Assembly: GCA_028564705.1 (NCBI GenBank)
Contig: JAPXFQ010001710.1
Coordinates: 558,001-622,000 of the forward strand
Direction of reading: 5' to 3'
From: Apricaphanius iberus
Taxonomy: Eukaryota; Chordata; Actinopteri; Cyprinodontiformes; Aphaniidae
DNA: 64,000 bases
The notes under the pieces: model-generated
The model's input: the letters and a program-made list of their open reading frames with translations, nothing else
What the model was told of the DNA's origin: nothing
Database searches by the model: none
Made by a program: the position numbers and the translations under genes
Part shown: positions 10,643 through 20,353 of the stretch, piece by piece
Layout of the letters: each line of letters opens with the position of its first letter
How positions within the stretch are numbered: position 1 is the stretch's first letter

Positions 10643-10925
10643 AAGCGGCCAGACTCACTGATAGCTGATAGCAAGCACCTGCTGCTCTTAAGCTGCCCCC
10701 CCACCCCCCATTAATTGTTTTAATGCATATATATTGAGTTTCAATTCCATTTTTTTCACTTTCAATTCTTATTTCACTTTTAATAAAGACATTTTCACTA
10801 CATTTATTTCAGATTCAAAATTAAGATTTTCAGTTACAATTATATTTTTCAATGCCAAGTTTTATTTTCAGACCCAATATTTCTTATCAGTTTCATCTCA
10901 AGCTGGTATCCTTATAACCCCATAG
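10619..10925. mobile_element. Fold-back DNA element, outer end of right arm
   Basis: This stretch is the reverse complement of 3470-3880 and completes the element interrupted by the L2-SINE insertion. The 9-bp CCTTTACTG at 10619-10627 repeats the one at 4743-4751, marking the target duplication. The terminus near 10900-10925 (CTTATAACCCCATAGG) is the inverted counterpart of the left end. Confidence 0.75.
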
Positions 10926-11265
10926 GCATCCAGTCACTTAGTTAGTCAGTAGTACCTTGGCTTTAATATTAGCAAATGCATTTAATATAAGGTTTGGACA
11001 GTCACCGCTCAATGAAATATTATAAATTAGAAACAGAAATTATCTTAAAAAGACTCGAGAAGCATAACTAGGAGAGCTTAGACATCTGCCAAGTATCTCA
11101 GTACAGTTTAGATTCCTTCATAATACCTGATCATCCCAAAAATGTATTCACTAATTCCTTGTCCCATTTCTGACATTTCCTGGATTTAGCATCCAAATAT
11201 ATTGACGACTTTGAGTTATTTTAACAGTTTTATTTCTGTTTAATTTTATAAAACTTTCCTCTATA
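10926..11265. other. No gene seen
   Basis: AT-rich DNA without coding signal, RNA gene or recognisable repeat, between the fold-back element and the probable hAT end at 11266. Confidence 0.5.
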
Positions 11266-11333
11266 GCAGTGGTTTTCAACCTTTTTCGGGTCCTGGACCC
11301 CTTTCATATTCGTGATGAACTCTGTGATGTGTG

Positions 11334-11790
11334 ATAAAAGGGTTTCAGCAAGAATGTAGTGAGACCAGCGATGTTGTACGGTCTAGAGACGGTGCCAATG
11401 AGGAAAAAACAGATAGCAGAACTGGAAGTTGCAGAACTCAAGATGTTGAGATTCTTTTTGGGAGTGACAAGAATAGATAGGATCAGGAATGAGTAAATCA
11501 GAGGTATAGCTCATGATGGTTGTTTTGGGGATAAAGCCAGGGAGGCCAGGCTAAGATTATTTAGACATGTTCAGAGGAGCAACGAAAACTATATTGATTG
11601 AAGGATGCGGGGATCCACCAGGCAGGAGGCAGAGAGGAAGACCAAAAATTTGATTTATGGCTGTGGTGAGAGAGGACATGAAGTAAGTTGCTGTGCGGGC
11701 AAAGGTTGTAGAGGATAGAACTAAATGGAGTCAGATGATTCGTTGTGGCGACCCCTGAAGATAAAAACCCGAAAGAGAAAAAAGACTGTA
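11334..11790 (+). pseudogene. LINE reverse transcriptase C-terminal fragment
   Basis: With stops and frameshifts, the plus strand reads VMRPAMLYGLETVPM, then LEVAELKMLRFFLGVTRIDR and RLRLFRHVQR. This is the usual C-terminal tail of fish LINE endonuclease-reverse transcriptases (an RTE- or R4-like pattern). The tail near 11744 reads GTGGCGACCCCTGAAG, typical of the 3' end of such elements. It lacks the catalytic core and is dead. The clade assignment is tentative. Confidence 0.6.
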
Positions 11791-12099
11791 TTAAAAACCA
11801 GTTATATTGCATACATATTTCTAAAAATATAAAAACTGTAAAAATATACAATAGCTTTCATAAACATGTATTAAACTGATTATTATACAGTAGCTTTCAG
11901 AAATATACATGTAACAAAACAGAATTTTCACTTCTATTTGTATGTCACTTGGATGTTGTGTGTAAGTGTTAGTGATAAACCTGCACTTGTCTCCCCACTC
12001 ATAAGTTACAATAACCTGGGTTGCATATTGGCAATAAGCTGTAATGATACCACTCTCCAGTTTAACTTTGTTTCCCTGTTTGGTCTTTATGTGTGTCAG

Positions 12100-12340
12100 A
12101 GCTGATTAATTATTAGCTGATTAGAGTGTGGCACCAGGTGTCTTCAATATTGAAAATTTTCACAATATTCTAATTTTCTGAAATGCTGAATTTAGGAATT
12201 TCATTAATTGTCAGGTATGATCATGACAATTAAAAGAATGGTATATCAGTCTGTGTGTAATGAATTCATCTAATATACAAGTTTCAATTTTTTATTGCAA
12301 TTACTGAAATAAATAATGTTTTATGATTTTCTACTTCTAC
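12100..12340 (+). mobile_element. Tc1/mariner-type terminal fragment
   Basis: The stretch from GATTAGAGTGTGGCACCAGG through the AT-rich region ending near AATTACTGAAATAAAT resembles the non-coding end of a common fish Tc1/mariner-type transposon. No coding remainder was seen next to it. Confidence 0.5.
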
Positions 12341-12834
12341 AGTTTAGTTAGATAAAGGCTTCAGTGACCTCTGAGGGAAATAATATTTTGTAAATGTCAG
12401 AGGATCTTTAAAAAAAAAAAGATATATTTTATTATTACGGAAGCTTATTGCATTCGCCTAAAAAAAGCTCTGTTTTTCTGAATTAATGAGATAAGTTTTA
12501 AAAATAAAAATTAATACAGCTCTGTTTTTCTGAATAAATGAGATATGTTTTAAAAATAACAATAAATACTGCTGTTTTTCTGAGTTAATGAGGTAAGTTT
12601 TAAAAAATAAAAATAAATACCCCTCTGTTTTTCTAAATTAACAAATTACACTGGGGGGGCAGAAAATAGGGCAGTAAGCTAAACTTGAACAGGAGCAAAA
12701 TCCTCAGGTGTCTGTGTAAAATCGAATAATTCATAGGCCCATCATATACATATTTTAGAAACTGAAATATTTTATAGTTTCACAATCTCAAGACAAAGTA
12801 AAAGCGAAATAAGCCATCAAAAGCGACATGCCGT

Positions 12835-12965
12835 GGAATGGTCGGGCAACCTATCCAGGGTGTTCCCCGCCTTTTGCCTAATGCCTGCTCGAGATAAGCA
12901 TTAGCCACCGCAACCCTGCAAAGGATAAGCGGAGTGCTATAGATAATGATGGAATGATTGAAACA
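12835..12965 (+). mobile_element. SINE/RTE-type 3' fragment
   Basis: The sequence CAACCTATCCAGGGTGTTCC followed by GGATAAGCGG and a short GATGGAATG tail matches the 3' part of the SINE at 33297-33655, with many changes. Confidence 0.6.
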
Positions 12966-13019
12966 GGACATGCTTGAATACCTCTTACTTAGACAGCTAA
13001 TAATGCCTACAGGCATAGA

Positions 13020-13165
13020 ACCTCCATCCGTTCTCTATACTACCAGCCGCATGGCTGGTGCCAATCTCCAACGGTCATTGAGTGGAAGGTGGGGTACACC
13101 ATGAATAAGTCAACACTCAATTGCAGGGCAATGCCATGGAATGCCCCCACAGTTCTTCCTGTCCA
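13020..13165 (-). mobile_element. SINE/RTE-type 3' fragment, inverted
   Basis: Read on the minus strand, this stretch has GGTGTACCCCACC and ends in CGGATGGAGG. It is a second, opposed copy of the same SINE 3' part that lies at 12835-12965. Confidence 0.5.
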
Positions 13166-13493
13166 GTCAGGAAAAGAGAGCAGTATTTATTTTTAAAACT
13201 TCTCATTAATTAATAAAAACCGAGCGGTATTTATTTTTATTTTTAAGACATATCTCATTAATTCAGAAAAACATAGCTTTTTATTTTTTTCAAGTGAATG
13301 CAATAAGCTTCCGTTTATAATCAACGACCCCTTGCAATTCCACGGACCACTAGGGGTTTGTGCCACAACACCCCCCCACCCCCCACCGGTTGAGAATCTG
13401 TCTGTGTTTTCACTTGCCCTATATTCTTATGCCTTTTGTGTATGTGCCTTAACTTGAATTTCCACAGTGTTGGATCAATAATCTGTTCATTCG

Positions 13494-13962
13494 AGGAGCA
13501 CGGTGGGGCAGCTGGTAGCGCAGCTCACCTCACAGCTAGAAGGTCCTGGGTTTGATTCCCGCTGGGGACGCTGTGGGTGCTGAGGGTGTGTTTGTTCCCC
13601 CATATCATAGGTGAAAGAGCCTTTTTGCATGTTCTCCCTGTGTTCCCTTGAGTAGCTAATGTGAGCTACTCCCACAAAAGCATGCACCAGTTCTGGGCTG
13701 TGTACTGCCTCCTCCTGACTGACCAGGGCACCTGAAGGATTTGGGAGGATCTGGTTGGAATAACGTGATCCTTCCACGTGCTACGTCCAGCTAGAGAATC
13801 CCCACCCTTTCAGGTGAAAAGAAGGGTTCATCACTCCTCAAAGCATGAAGGAGGCTTGAGCTCGGTGTGGGGCCCTCCTGGGGTTGACGGAGGGAGAGCA
13901 ATGCCCAGAGCTGGACTTAGGAACACTGGGTGATATATTAATGGAAAAAACTGTGGGATAGT
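13494..13962 (+). mobile_element. tRNA-derived SINE
   Basis: The head has GGGGCAGCTGGTAG (A-box-like) and TGGGTTTGATTCCCG (B-box). The body matches the minus-strand SINE at 4752-5206 over its length, and the 3' end reads AACACTGGGTGATA then AAACTGTGGGATA. This copy has no long A-tail. An open frame of 96 codons on the other strand is incidental. Confidence 0.75.
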
Positions 13963-14429
13963 TTTGTTAGCGTTTTAGGTTACTATGGGAGCGTTTATAT
14001 TGGTCCCTGGTTTCCCCTTTTACCATATCCCTTTATGTACCACATCTTTTTCAGTATTTTTATATGTCATATTACATTGTTTCTCCCAACTCTGCTATTT
14101 ATGTGTGTTTCTATGGTGAATCTACGGTTTGTTTATATTCGTAGCGCTCCCAACATGACAGCCACCTCCCAGAATGTGAAGAGTAATCCAAAACCCTATA
14201 TGCTTCAGTAGGATGTAACAAATGACAACAACTAGCTTAACACAATATACAGTATTGGCATTTATTAGCTAATAATTTAGTTAACATCTGCATGCTACAG
14301 CACAACTAACACTAGATTTACTGCACACCAACGCATTTTTTGCGTAAAATACTCTACCTGACTGACCCCCTGGGGTGGTGCTTACCCTGCCACTGGCAAA
14401 TTTACATCTGATTGTAGGGTTCAGTGTTA
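13963..14429. other. No gene seen; carries the left TTA of the Harbinger target site
   Basis: No coding signal or clear repeat between the SINE and the Harbinger element. TTA at 14427-14429 is one copy of the target duplication. Confidence 0.5.
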
Positions 14430-14702
14430 GGCTACGTCCACACTAAGCCGGATAAGGTTACACGAGGAGTTAGACGCCTAATGTTATCCACTCAACACGA
14501 CCATTTACGCCCCGTTTAAGGTCCGTTTAAGGTCCCATGATTGTGCAATCCAATGCCGACCTATGCATGTACTGGGCATGCGTGTGGAAAAACAAAAAGA
14601 ACACAGATTGACGCGTATAATCTATGTCACTGTCGGCGCCTACATAATATAAACAAGAAGCTCTAAGCACAGTTCATAATATCTCCTTGTCCGAAGAGAA
14701 CA

Positions 14703-16518
14703 ATGGCTGCTCAGAGGAAGAGAGAGTTTGTGGTGTGGACCGACGACGAGGTCAACTTATCATTTTTTTTTATTTTTTTTTATTTTTTTTTAATTTCCTG
14801 AAGTCATGGACACGAAACCGAGACAAGAAGGAAGAAAGGAAGAAGGTGAAGAAAAGAAACCGCACCAGCAGAGGCGTGAAATGAAGACACAAGACAGGGA
14901 GGCAAACAAAGAACACAAGAAAACATCCCCGTCCTCCGCCTCTGCCGGATGGCAGAGAAGCGGTAAAACAAAACAAACAAAACAACAAACTGAACAGAAC
15001 CACACCAATAGTTCTGATCCAGTAATACAAATTAAGAATTACACATTCACTACACACAAGCATGGATTAATAAACACAATACTAATGTTTCTGTTAAGCT
15101 CCTGGTAAAAGCTAACTAATGACAATAACCTCAGCTCAAGGTATGTCCGTCCACACCAAAGTCCCCACACCTATGTGTGTGTACGAGCATGCAGGTCAGA
15201 ATAAGGTTTCCCCATGCAAGTAATTGATAGCTGGTGTAAGGAACCGTCAATCCGTCCTATAGGAATCGACATAAACATGAAGGAGGCAGGAGACGCATGC
15301 ATCCAGAGTACCACAGAGCGCAGGAGCCGCAGGCGGACCAGCGCAGGGTCGATCACCCACCAAGAGAGGAACAGATGGAAGCCCCAGGGGAACACCAAGC
15401 AGCCGCAGGTCCCGCCAGGTCCCTACATGTGCGTGTGTCATGTAAATGTTGCAAGTGTAAGTGTCTAAGTTGCTCAATAAAATTGGGACCCAGGCCGCCA
15501 CCGGGTAGCGAAAACGGAAATTCCATCCCGCACCCAAGTGACGTGCCCACGTCCCAAGGCCTTGTGAATGGTAGAATGAAGGAGCAGGTGGACAGAGGCA
15601 AATGGGGATGGGGAGGAAATAACTTGGGTGACACGATGCCAACCCCAGGGAGCCAGCTCCCCTGCTGACCCCAATAGGCACCCCCGTTCAGCTGATCCAC
15701 CAGGGGCGGGTAGGCCCCAGCACATCAAGTCGGGGCCCACTGCAGCGGCCCCTCCGAGCCCCATGGGGGCCCAGGCCATCCGCCCGCCCCCACCCCAGGG
15801 GCAACTTATTATTAAAAGTGACTCAAGACTACAAAGCTGCCATGACGCTACAAAATGTGGACTGGGAATCAGTCCTGACATAATATGGCGACATTGTTGC
15901 GTGCTTCAAGGAGTCTTATCCCTCGCCAGAGGAAGCCATTGCGACTGCAAAGGATTTTCCTCACAAGGAGGAAGAAATAACAAAAGGTATGTTTTTGTTT
16001 ATGAAAAGATAAGCCTAAAAAGGAACTTGTTAGTTTGAGAAGTAGCGTTGCGGCCATAGCTGGCTTCATGATAAAGACCAATATGGCTGCAACGCGTAGG
16101 CCCATGTGCTTTTTATCAGGCCTTGCCATGTTTCATTAAAGCCTTTTTAAAATAATTGTTCAACTTCAGAGTGCCTCTGTAATTTCTCTTTTTGAACTTA
16201 TTTTGATTGAAGCATGAACCATGAGTTTTTGCGCGCCACTAATCAATGCACCCTTTTCATTCTTGAACAGCCAACCTCACAACGAAGCTGAAAAACATTC
16301 GCATTCGTTACCGACAGGCTGTGGGCACGGGTCGGAGAAGTGGGCACGGACGCGTGGTGATTCTGTTTTTCATTGCCTGTGAGGCAATTTGGGGAGGAAA
16401 CCCTGCCACAGTTGCCATGGCTGAGGGGTTTAAAACGAGACGGCTGATGGAGTTAGATCCCTCATCCCGCGCTCAGATTACACACACATTTGAACCCAAC
16501 CCCTTTTTACATTTGTAA
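14703..16518 (+). pseudogene. Harbinger Myb/SANT-like accessory gene, disrupted
   Basis: Exon 1 starts at ATG 14703 (MAAQRKREFVVWTDDEVNL), is broken at 14760 by a retroelement, and resumes at 15810 with LLKVTQDYKAAMTLQNVDWE and, later, PHKEEEITK up to the donor GT at 15987. Exon 2 starts after the acceptor at 16270 (NLTTKLKNIRIRYRQA, GRRSGHGRVV, CEAIWGG) and stops at 16516-16518. The FVVWTDDEVNL to DWE stretch is the Myb-like trihelix part that, in this superfamily, binds the element ends and helps the transposase enter the nucleus. Besides the insertion there is a TAA at 15881-15883 inside the domain, so no working protein is made. Confidence 0.8.
14761..15801 (-). mobile_element. 1.04-kb poly(A)-type retroelement in the Harbinger Myb gene
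   Basis: The insert is flanked by CAACTTAT at 14753-14760 and 15802-15809 (8-bp duplication). Its A-rich tail lies at the left end (T-runs with interspersed A at 14761-14795), so it is on the minus strand. The body resembles a GC-rich 3' UTR of a LINE (5'-truncated copy). Several overlapping open frames of 70-144 codons occur on both strands but none shows a protein motif. The family is not recognised with certainty. Confidence 0.7.
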
Positions 16519-17436
16519 ATAGTTTTGTTTTAAATTGTGTGCAGTGTTGTGCGGTGGTTATGTGTGATTTTCATTTGTTTGTATTTATTTTATTAAACCT
16601 TTGTTTGTGATTCAGAGTCTTGTTCATTCATAAATAAACCTGATGCCATTTGGAAAATACCAGTTACAAAAACACGTTTACAAAATATAACCAGAAACCC
16701 ATGAGGTCTCAACGCTTAATATTAATGCCCTGATATACATGGTAAGTCAATTGATGTATTTTGTAAAATTCGCACGACATAATGAAGATGTCAATATAAA
16801 TTATGGAAGTTTGACGTAACATCTGCCTAATATCTGTGGGAACGTAGTTGTGGTGATGAACGGTTACGTGCTCTGACCCAAAAATGACGCTGCCTTCAAG
16901 TGCTCTCATAATTATTGTAAATACCATAAATCAACAACGCCATTGCACATTAACACCCACTCGCGTTGTACTTACCACTGGAATTTTTTTGTTATGCTAC
17001 CCGTTTCGCCTATGTGAGTTCAACTTTGACCTTATAACCTTAATAACGTTGCCTTTAACACTTGGTGTCGTTTATCAAAATACAGTTTTACCCAAGGAAA
17101 GAAAGAGAAGCACTTGAACATGACGCACTGGTAATTTCCACTTGACAAGTGTAAAACATCATGTTTCCCATACCGCATGAATGCAGCATACTTAAGAGCT
17201 CATGGTTTACGTGCTTAATTCGTATTTCTGTAAGCAGAGCCTGATTATATATATTTTTTTATTTCTAAAAGATTAATGGAAAAACACGCTGATTATTTTA
17301 ATTGCCAATTTAGGATTGATCCTGAATTCCTTTAAAAAAAATCACAACAGAGATACGATAAAAGTATCAAATCTTTAATGAAAATGGCTTTGGAGAACAC
17401 GGGTAAAACAACAGTTTAAAAAAACACTGTAATGAA
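16519..17436. other. Non-coding spacer between the two Harbinger genes
   Basis: About 0.9 kb of AT-rich DNA separating the 3' ends of the convergent genes. AATAAA-like signals occur near 16586-16600 (plus gene) and ATTTATT/TTTAATG-like sequence near 17370 (minus gene). No other feature seen. Confidence 0.5.
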
Positions 17437-18737
17437 TTACGGATCAAGGAATTTTGTCAGAACACGTCTCACTCTATTGCCTTCATTTTCATTGTCCATC
17501 CTTGCAATAAACGCAGGCGTAATTGGTGGCTGAAAACGTTTGTCGTATTCGACTGCAGCAGTGACGGATTGTTCACTTAATCCTTCTTTCATGGTTTCAC
17601 AGTAGTTGTGTAGAACAAAGCAAGCATAGATAACATGTGGCAAATCATTCTTGTTAATGTCCATCGCTCGTCGCAGTACTCCAAACCGTGCTTTCAAGCC
17701 TCCAAAAGCACTCTCGATAACCATGCGAGCCTTGCAAAGTGAAAATCCATAATACTGCTCTTGTGGGGAGGCCCCACCGTTGGGGTACTCTTTCATGAGA
17801 TATGGCGTCAGTGGGTAAGCAGGGTCCCCCAAAAGAAAAACGGGAACAGGGCCGTCCTCTTCCAGCAGCTGTTTAGGACAGGGAGGTATAGTTCCATCTT
17901 TTAGCTCTGTGCATATAATGTAATTCGCATCATGTACACTACCAGGCCATTTCACAACAACATCAATAAAACAGTACTTGTAATCACACACTGCTTGTAC
18001 ATTATAGGAGTATCTGCCCTTTCTATTAAGAAAACTAGTTGATTTGCATGCCGGTTGCTTTATCTCGATGTGTGTGCAGTCAATTGCCCCCAAACACTGT
18101 GGCATGCCATGGCACGAATAGAAAAAAAAGCCACAAGATCCTGGACTTCAGTGTCTGTTCTTGGGGGCTTTATGTAGACTGGACCCAGATAATAAGTAAT
18201 AGCTCTACAATCTCGGACAAAAACGGAAACCGATTGCCTCGACAGTCCAAAAGCATTAGCTGTTTTTCGTAGTCTTCCCTTGTCACACAAGTAATATAGT
18301 GCACACGCAACCTTTATGTAGACATCCACGGCAGCTCTCATTGTCGTCGTCTGCTTCTCCAAATACGGACGCAGTTTTTTGCTGAGCTGGACCAGAGCTG
18401 ACTGGGACATCCGAAAGTTTTCTCGCCATTCCTCTGGCACAACACGTTGTTAGAGAAACATATCCCACCAGGCCGAGGTTCTGCCAGGCCTGACCCAAAA
18501 TCAATGCTCGGTGTTAAGTCACCGTCTCGCATATAATGTTTCTGGGAGTTCTGTAATCCTGCGTTGCCTCCTGGATCGCCTCCTGTGTCGCCTTCTCATC
18601 CGCAAGTAGGTTAGGGTTAACTTTGCAAACGTCTGAATTTGCAAAAGAAGCAGTAGCATAGCGAGATTCGTCTCCATCTTTGCTGTTGTCATTGTCTGGT
18701 GTCGCGTTGTTGTCGTCATCAACTTAGGACGCAGCAT
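17437..18737 (-). pseudogene. Harbinger DDE transposase, frameshifted
   Basis: Three pieces on the minus strand. 18737-18519 encodes an arginine-rich N-terminal part (RMRRRHRRRSRRQRRI). 18440-18060 encodes a DNA-binding region starting at PEEWRENFRMS with a helix-turn-helix around LRKTANAFGLSRQSVSVFV. 18105-17437 encodes the catalytic domain. In the last piece D9 (AIDCTHIE), D94 (LLGDPAYPL) and E131 ([13 protein letters not shown]) are the DDE triad, all kept. The two main frames meet at a T8 tract at about 18128-18135, consistent with a one-base slip. Stops separate the first two pieces. The enzyme would cut and paste the element at TTA sites. The copy is recently dead, since catalytic residues remain. 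Confidence 0.88.
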
Positions 18738-18953
18738 TTAATTGACGTCGCTGCTCTGATTTAGCCGGGTACCGGATAAGTTGCGTCCAGACGTGCCGAT
18801 TTAGCCGTTGAGATAACAGTTAGACGGCTCTCTTACCCGGCTAATGGTTATCCGGCCTCAGACCACAAACAAAGCCGCCTTAGTGTGGACGATAGGGGGG
18901 TGTAGACTAAATACATTTAAGGCATTATCCGGCTTAGTGTGGACGTGGCCTTA

Positions 18954-19275
18954 GAGGGGTGGGGATATTCTCTGCTCCTATTCTGAAAGCAGAGGCTTGA
19001 CCTTACTGTTAGTGTGAAGAAAACTTTTTTATGATGTCCCTTGACATGCTTAACATGAAAACGTATCACCATTTTATCACTATTGATAGTGATAAGTGGT
19101 GTTAAAATACTTACTTTTCTGTACGTGTAAAACAGTGGCCAAAAGATGTGTGATCCCATCAGTTGAGAAGGGAGTGGGCTGTTGTTGTTTTGTAACTGCA
19201 GTGCTGTGCATAAAAGTATAACCCTGGAGGTGGAAGAATCATTTATTCTTCAAAGTCTTCAAGGAGAACACCAGA
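18954..19275. other. No gene seen; probable 5' flank of the piggyBac relic
   Basis: About 320 bases with no coding signal. CATAAAAGTATAA near 19208-19220 could be a TATA-like element for the transposase below. No TTAA-flanked terminus was identified, so the left end of the element is undefined. Confidence 0.35.
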
Positions 19276-20353
19276 ATGCCCCTTCAAGACCAGCCATGCA
19301 GGAAAGGATACACCACAAAAGATGCTTTAGCCCTGATGCAGGAAATGCATGATGCCGAGTCTTATGGCGGAGAGGTTTCTTTTGCCAGTGATGTCTCAGA
19401 GCCATCATCTGATGAAGACTCTGATTTTGAAATAGAGGCAAAAAAAGAGAACACCCCTCAGCAACCTCAGACATCTGGTCATGATTCTCTAAAAACTGTG
19501 CAGCAAGTTTCACCCCAGGACAACACATTACAATTGAAGAACAGGTTTTTCCAACAAAAGTCCGTTGTCCTTGTATATCGCCAGCAAGCCTGACAAATTT
19601 GGCATAAAATTCTGGATGGCCACAGATTTATCGACAAAGTATGTCTGCAATGTATTTCCTTGTTTAGGAAAGGATCCCAGTCGTCCCAGGGGGCAAGAGG
19701 TTGTCAGAAAATGTTGTGATGCACCTCATGGAGCTATTTCTTGATGTGGACAGGAATGTCACATCAGACAACTTTTTTACCTCACTCTCACTGGCAAAAA
19801 GAAAAAAATCACATCAATGAATAAAATGAATAAAGCGTAAACATGTGAACTTCCACCTCCAGCAAAGGACACTGAAGCACGAGAACAATTCTCCACAGAG
19901 CTCCATGCACCAACACGTGGTCACCAGTGATGACGGAATGAAAAAAAAAAACACAGTTATGGACTAAAACTATATGAAGTGTGCTGTTGATGTTTTGGAC
20001 ATCAATAGCAAGCAAATACAGGTGGCCAGTAGCAGTATTTTGCTTGACTTGGTGGCAGTGAATGCATTTGTGCTCAACAAATAATGCACAGGGTCCACAG
20101 ATTGCGGGAGACATTTTCTGCATCGCCTAGGCATGGAACTCCGTGCTCGTTTCATGCAGGAAAAGGCATTGCAGAAAGAGAAGGCTGCTGCTGAGGTTGT
20201 TGTGCCACAATGTTTACTCAATTGGGCAACCCAGTGCCAGGTACAGAATATCTGGAATAGAAATTGCAGCAAGTTTTGCTGTCTATAGTGTCACATGTAC
20301 ACTTGTGCCAAGTGTAGAGAGCAGGATCACTGGGTTTGCGAAGAATGCAAATA
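19276..20353 (+). pseudogene. piggyBac-type transposase relic
   Basis: The ATG frame at 19276 encodes an acidic N-terminus (KGYTTKDALALMQEMHDAES, EPSSDEDSDFEIE) as in piggyBac-like transposases. After a large internal deletion, the plus strand reads, across frameshifts, FPTKVRCP, then SKPDKFGIKFWMATDLSTKY, then LSENVVMHLMELFLD, then TSDNFFTSLSLAKK (second catalytic Asp). A second deletion removes the region of the third Asp. The end encodes LGMELRARFMQEKALQKE and a cysteine-rich finger (CHMYTCAKC, WVCEECK; 20280-20353). At the first Asp site the sequence reads TIEEQ where TIDEQ is usual. The copy is inactive. Confidence 0.8.

Larger units (their letters stand above)
12438..13313. mobile_element. 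MITE with 18-bp perfect inverted ends and subterminal tandem repeats
   Basis: The left end CGGAAGCTTATTGCATTC (12438-12455) matches the right end (13296-13313) exactly in inverted form. The inversion continues inward through copies of a roughly 60-bp unit containing CTGTTTTTCTGAATTAATGAG, about four on the left (12466-12645) and about two on the right (13185-13285). The centre holds two SINE/LINE tail scraps. The target duplication is not clear. Confidence 0.65.
11266..13398. mobile_element. Probable hAT-type non-autonomous element (shell)
   Basis: The left end CAGTGGTTTTCAACC and the right end GGTTGAGAATCTG resemble the inverted ends of hAT (Charlie-like) transposons. The right end has mutations and no 8-bp duplication could be confirmed. 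The interior is filled by later insertions (LINE fragment, Tc1-like end, MITE, SINE scraps). No hAT transposase was seen. Confidence 0.45.
14430..18950. mobile_element. PIF/Harbinger transposon with both ends
   Basis: The inverted ends are GGCTACGTCCACACTAAGCC (14430 onward) and, inverted, GGCCACGTCCACACTAAGCC (18950 backward), continuing with GGATAA on both sides (25 of 26 bases match). TTA flanks both ends (14427-14429, 18951-18953), the 3-bp duplication typical of Harbinger. Inside are two genes facing each other: a Myb-like gene (+) and the DDE transposase (-). Both are disabled, and a 1-kb retroelement lies inside the first. Confidence 0.9.

Noticed and set aside
12466..12645. CRISPR-like array
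   Set aside because: The units are contiguous and diverged, without uniform spacers, and lie within a MITE in a vertebrate genome.
15247..15881. Overlapping ORFs of 115-144 codons on both strands
   Set aside because: They lie in the GC-rich body of the retroelement insert. No domain is visible and frames overlap on both strands, as expected by composition.
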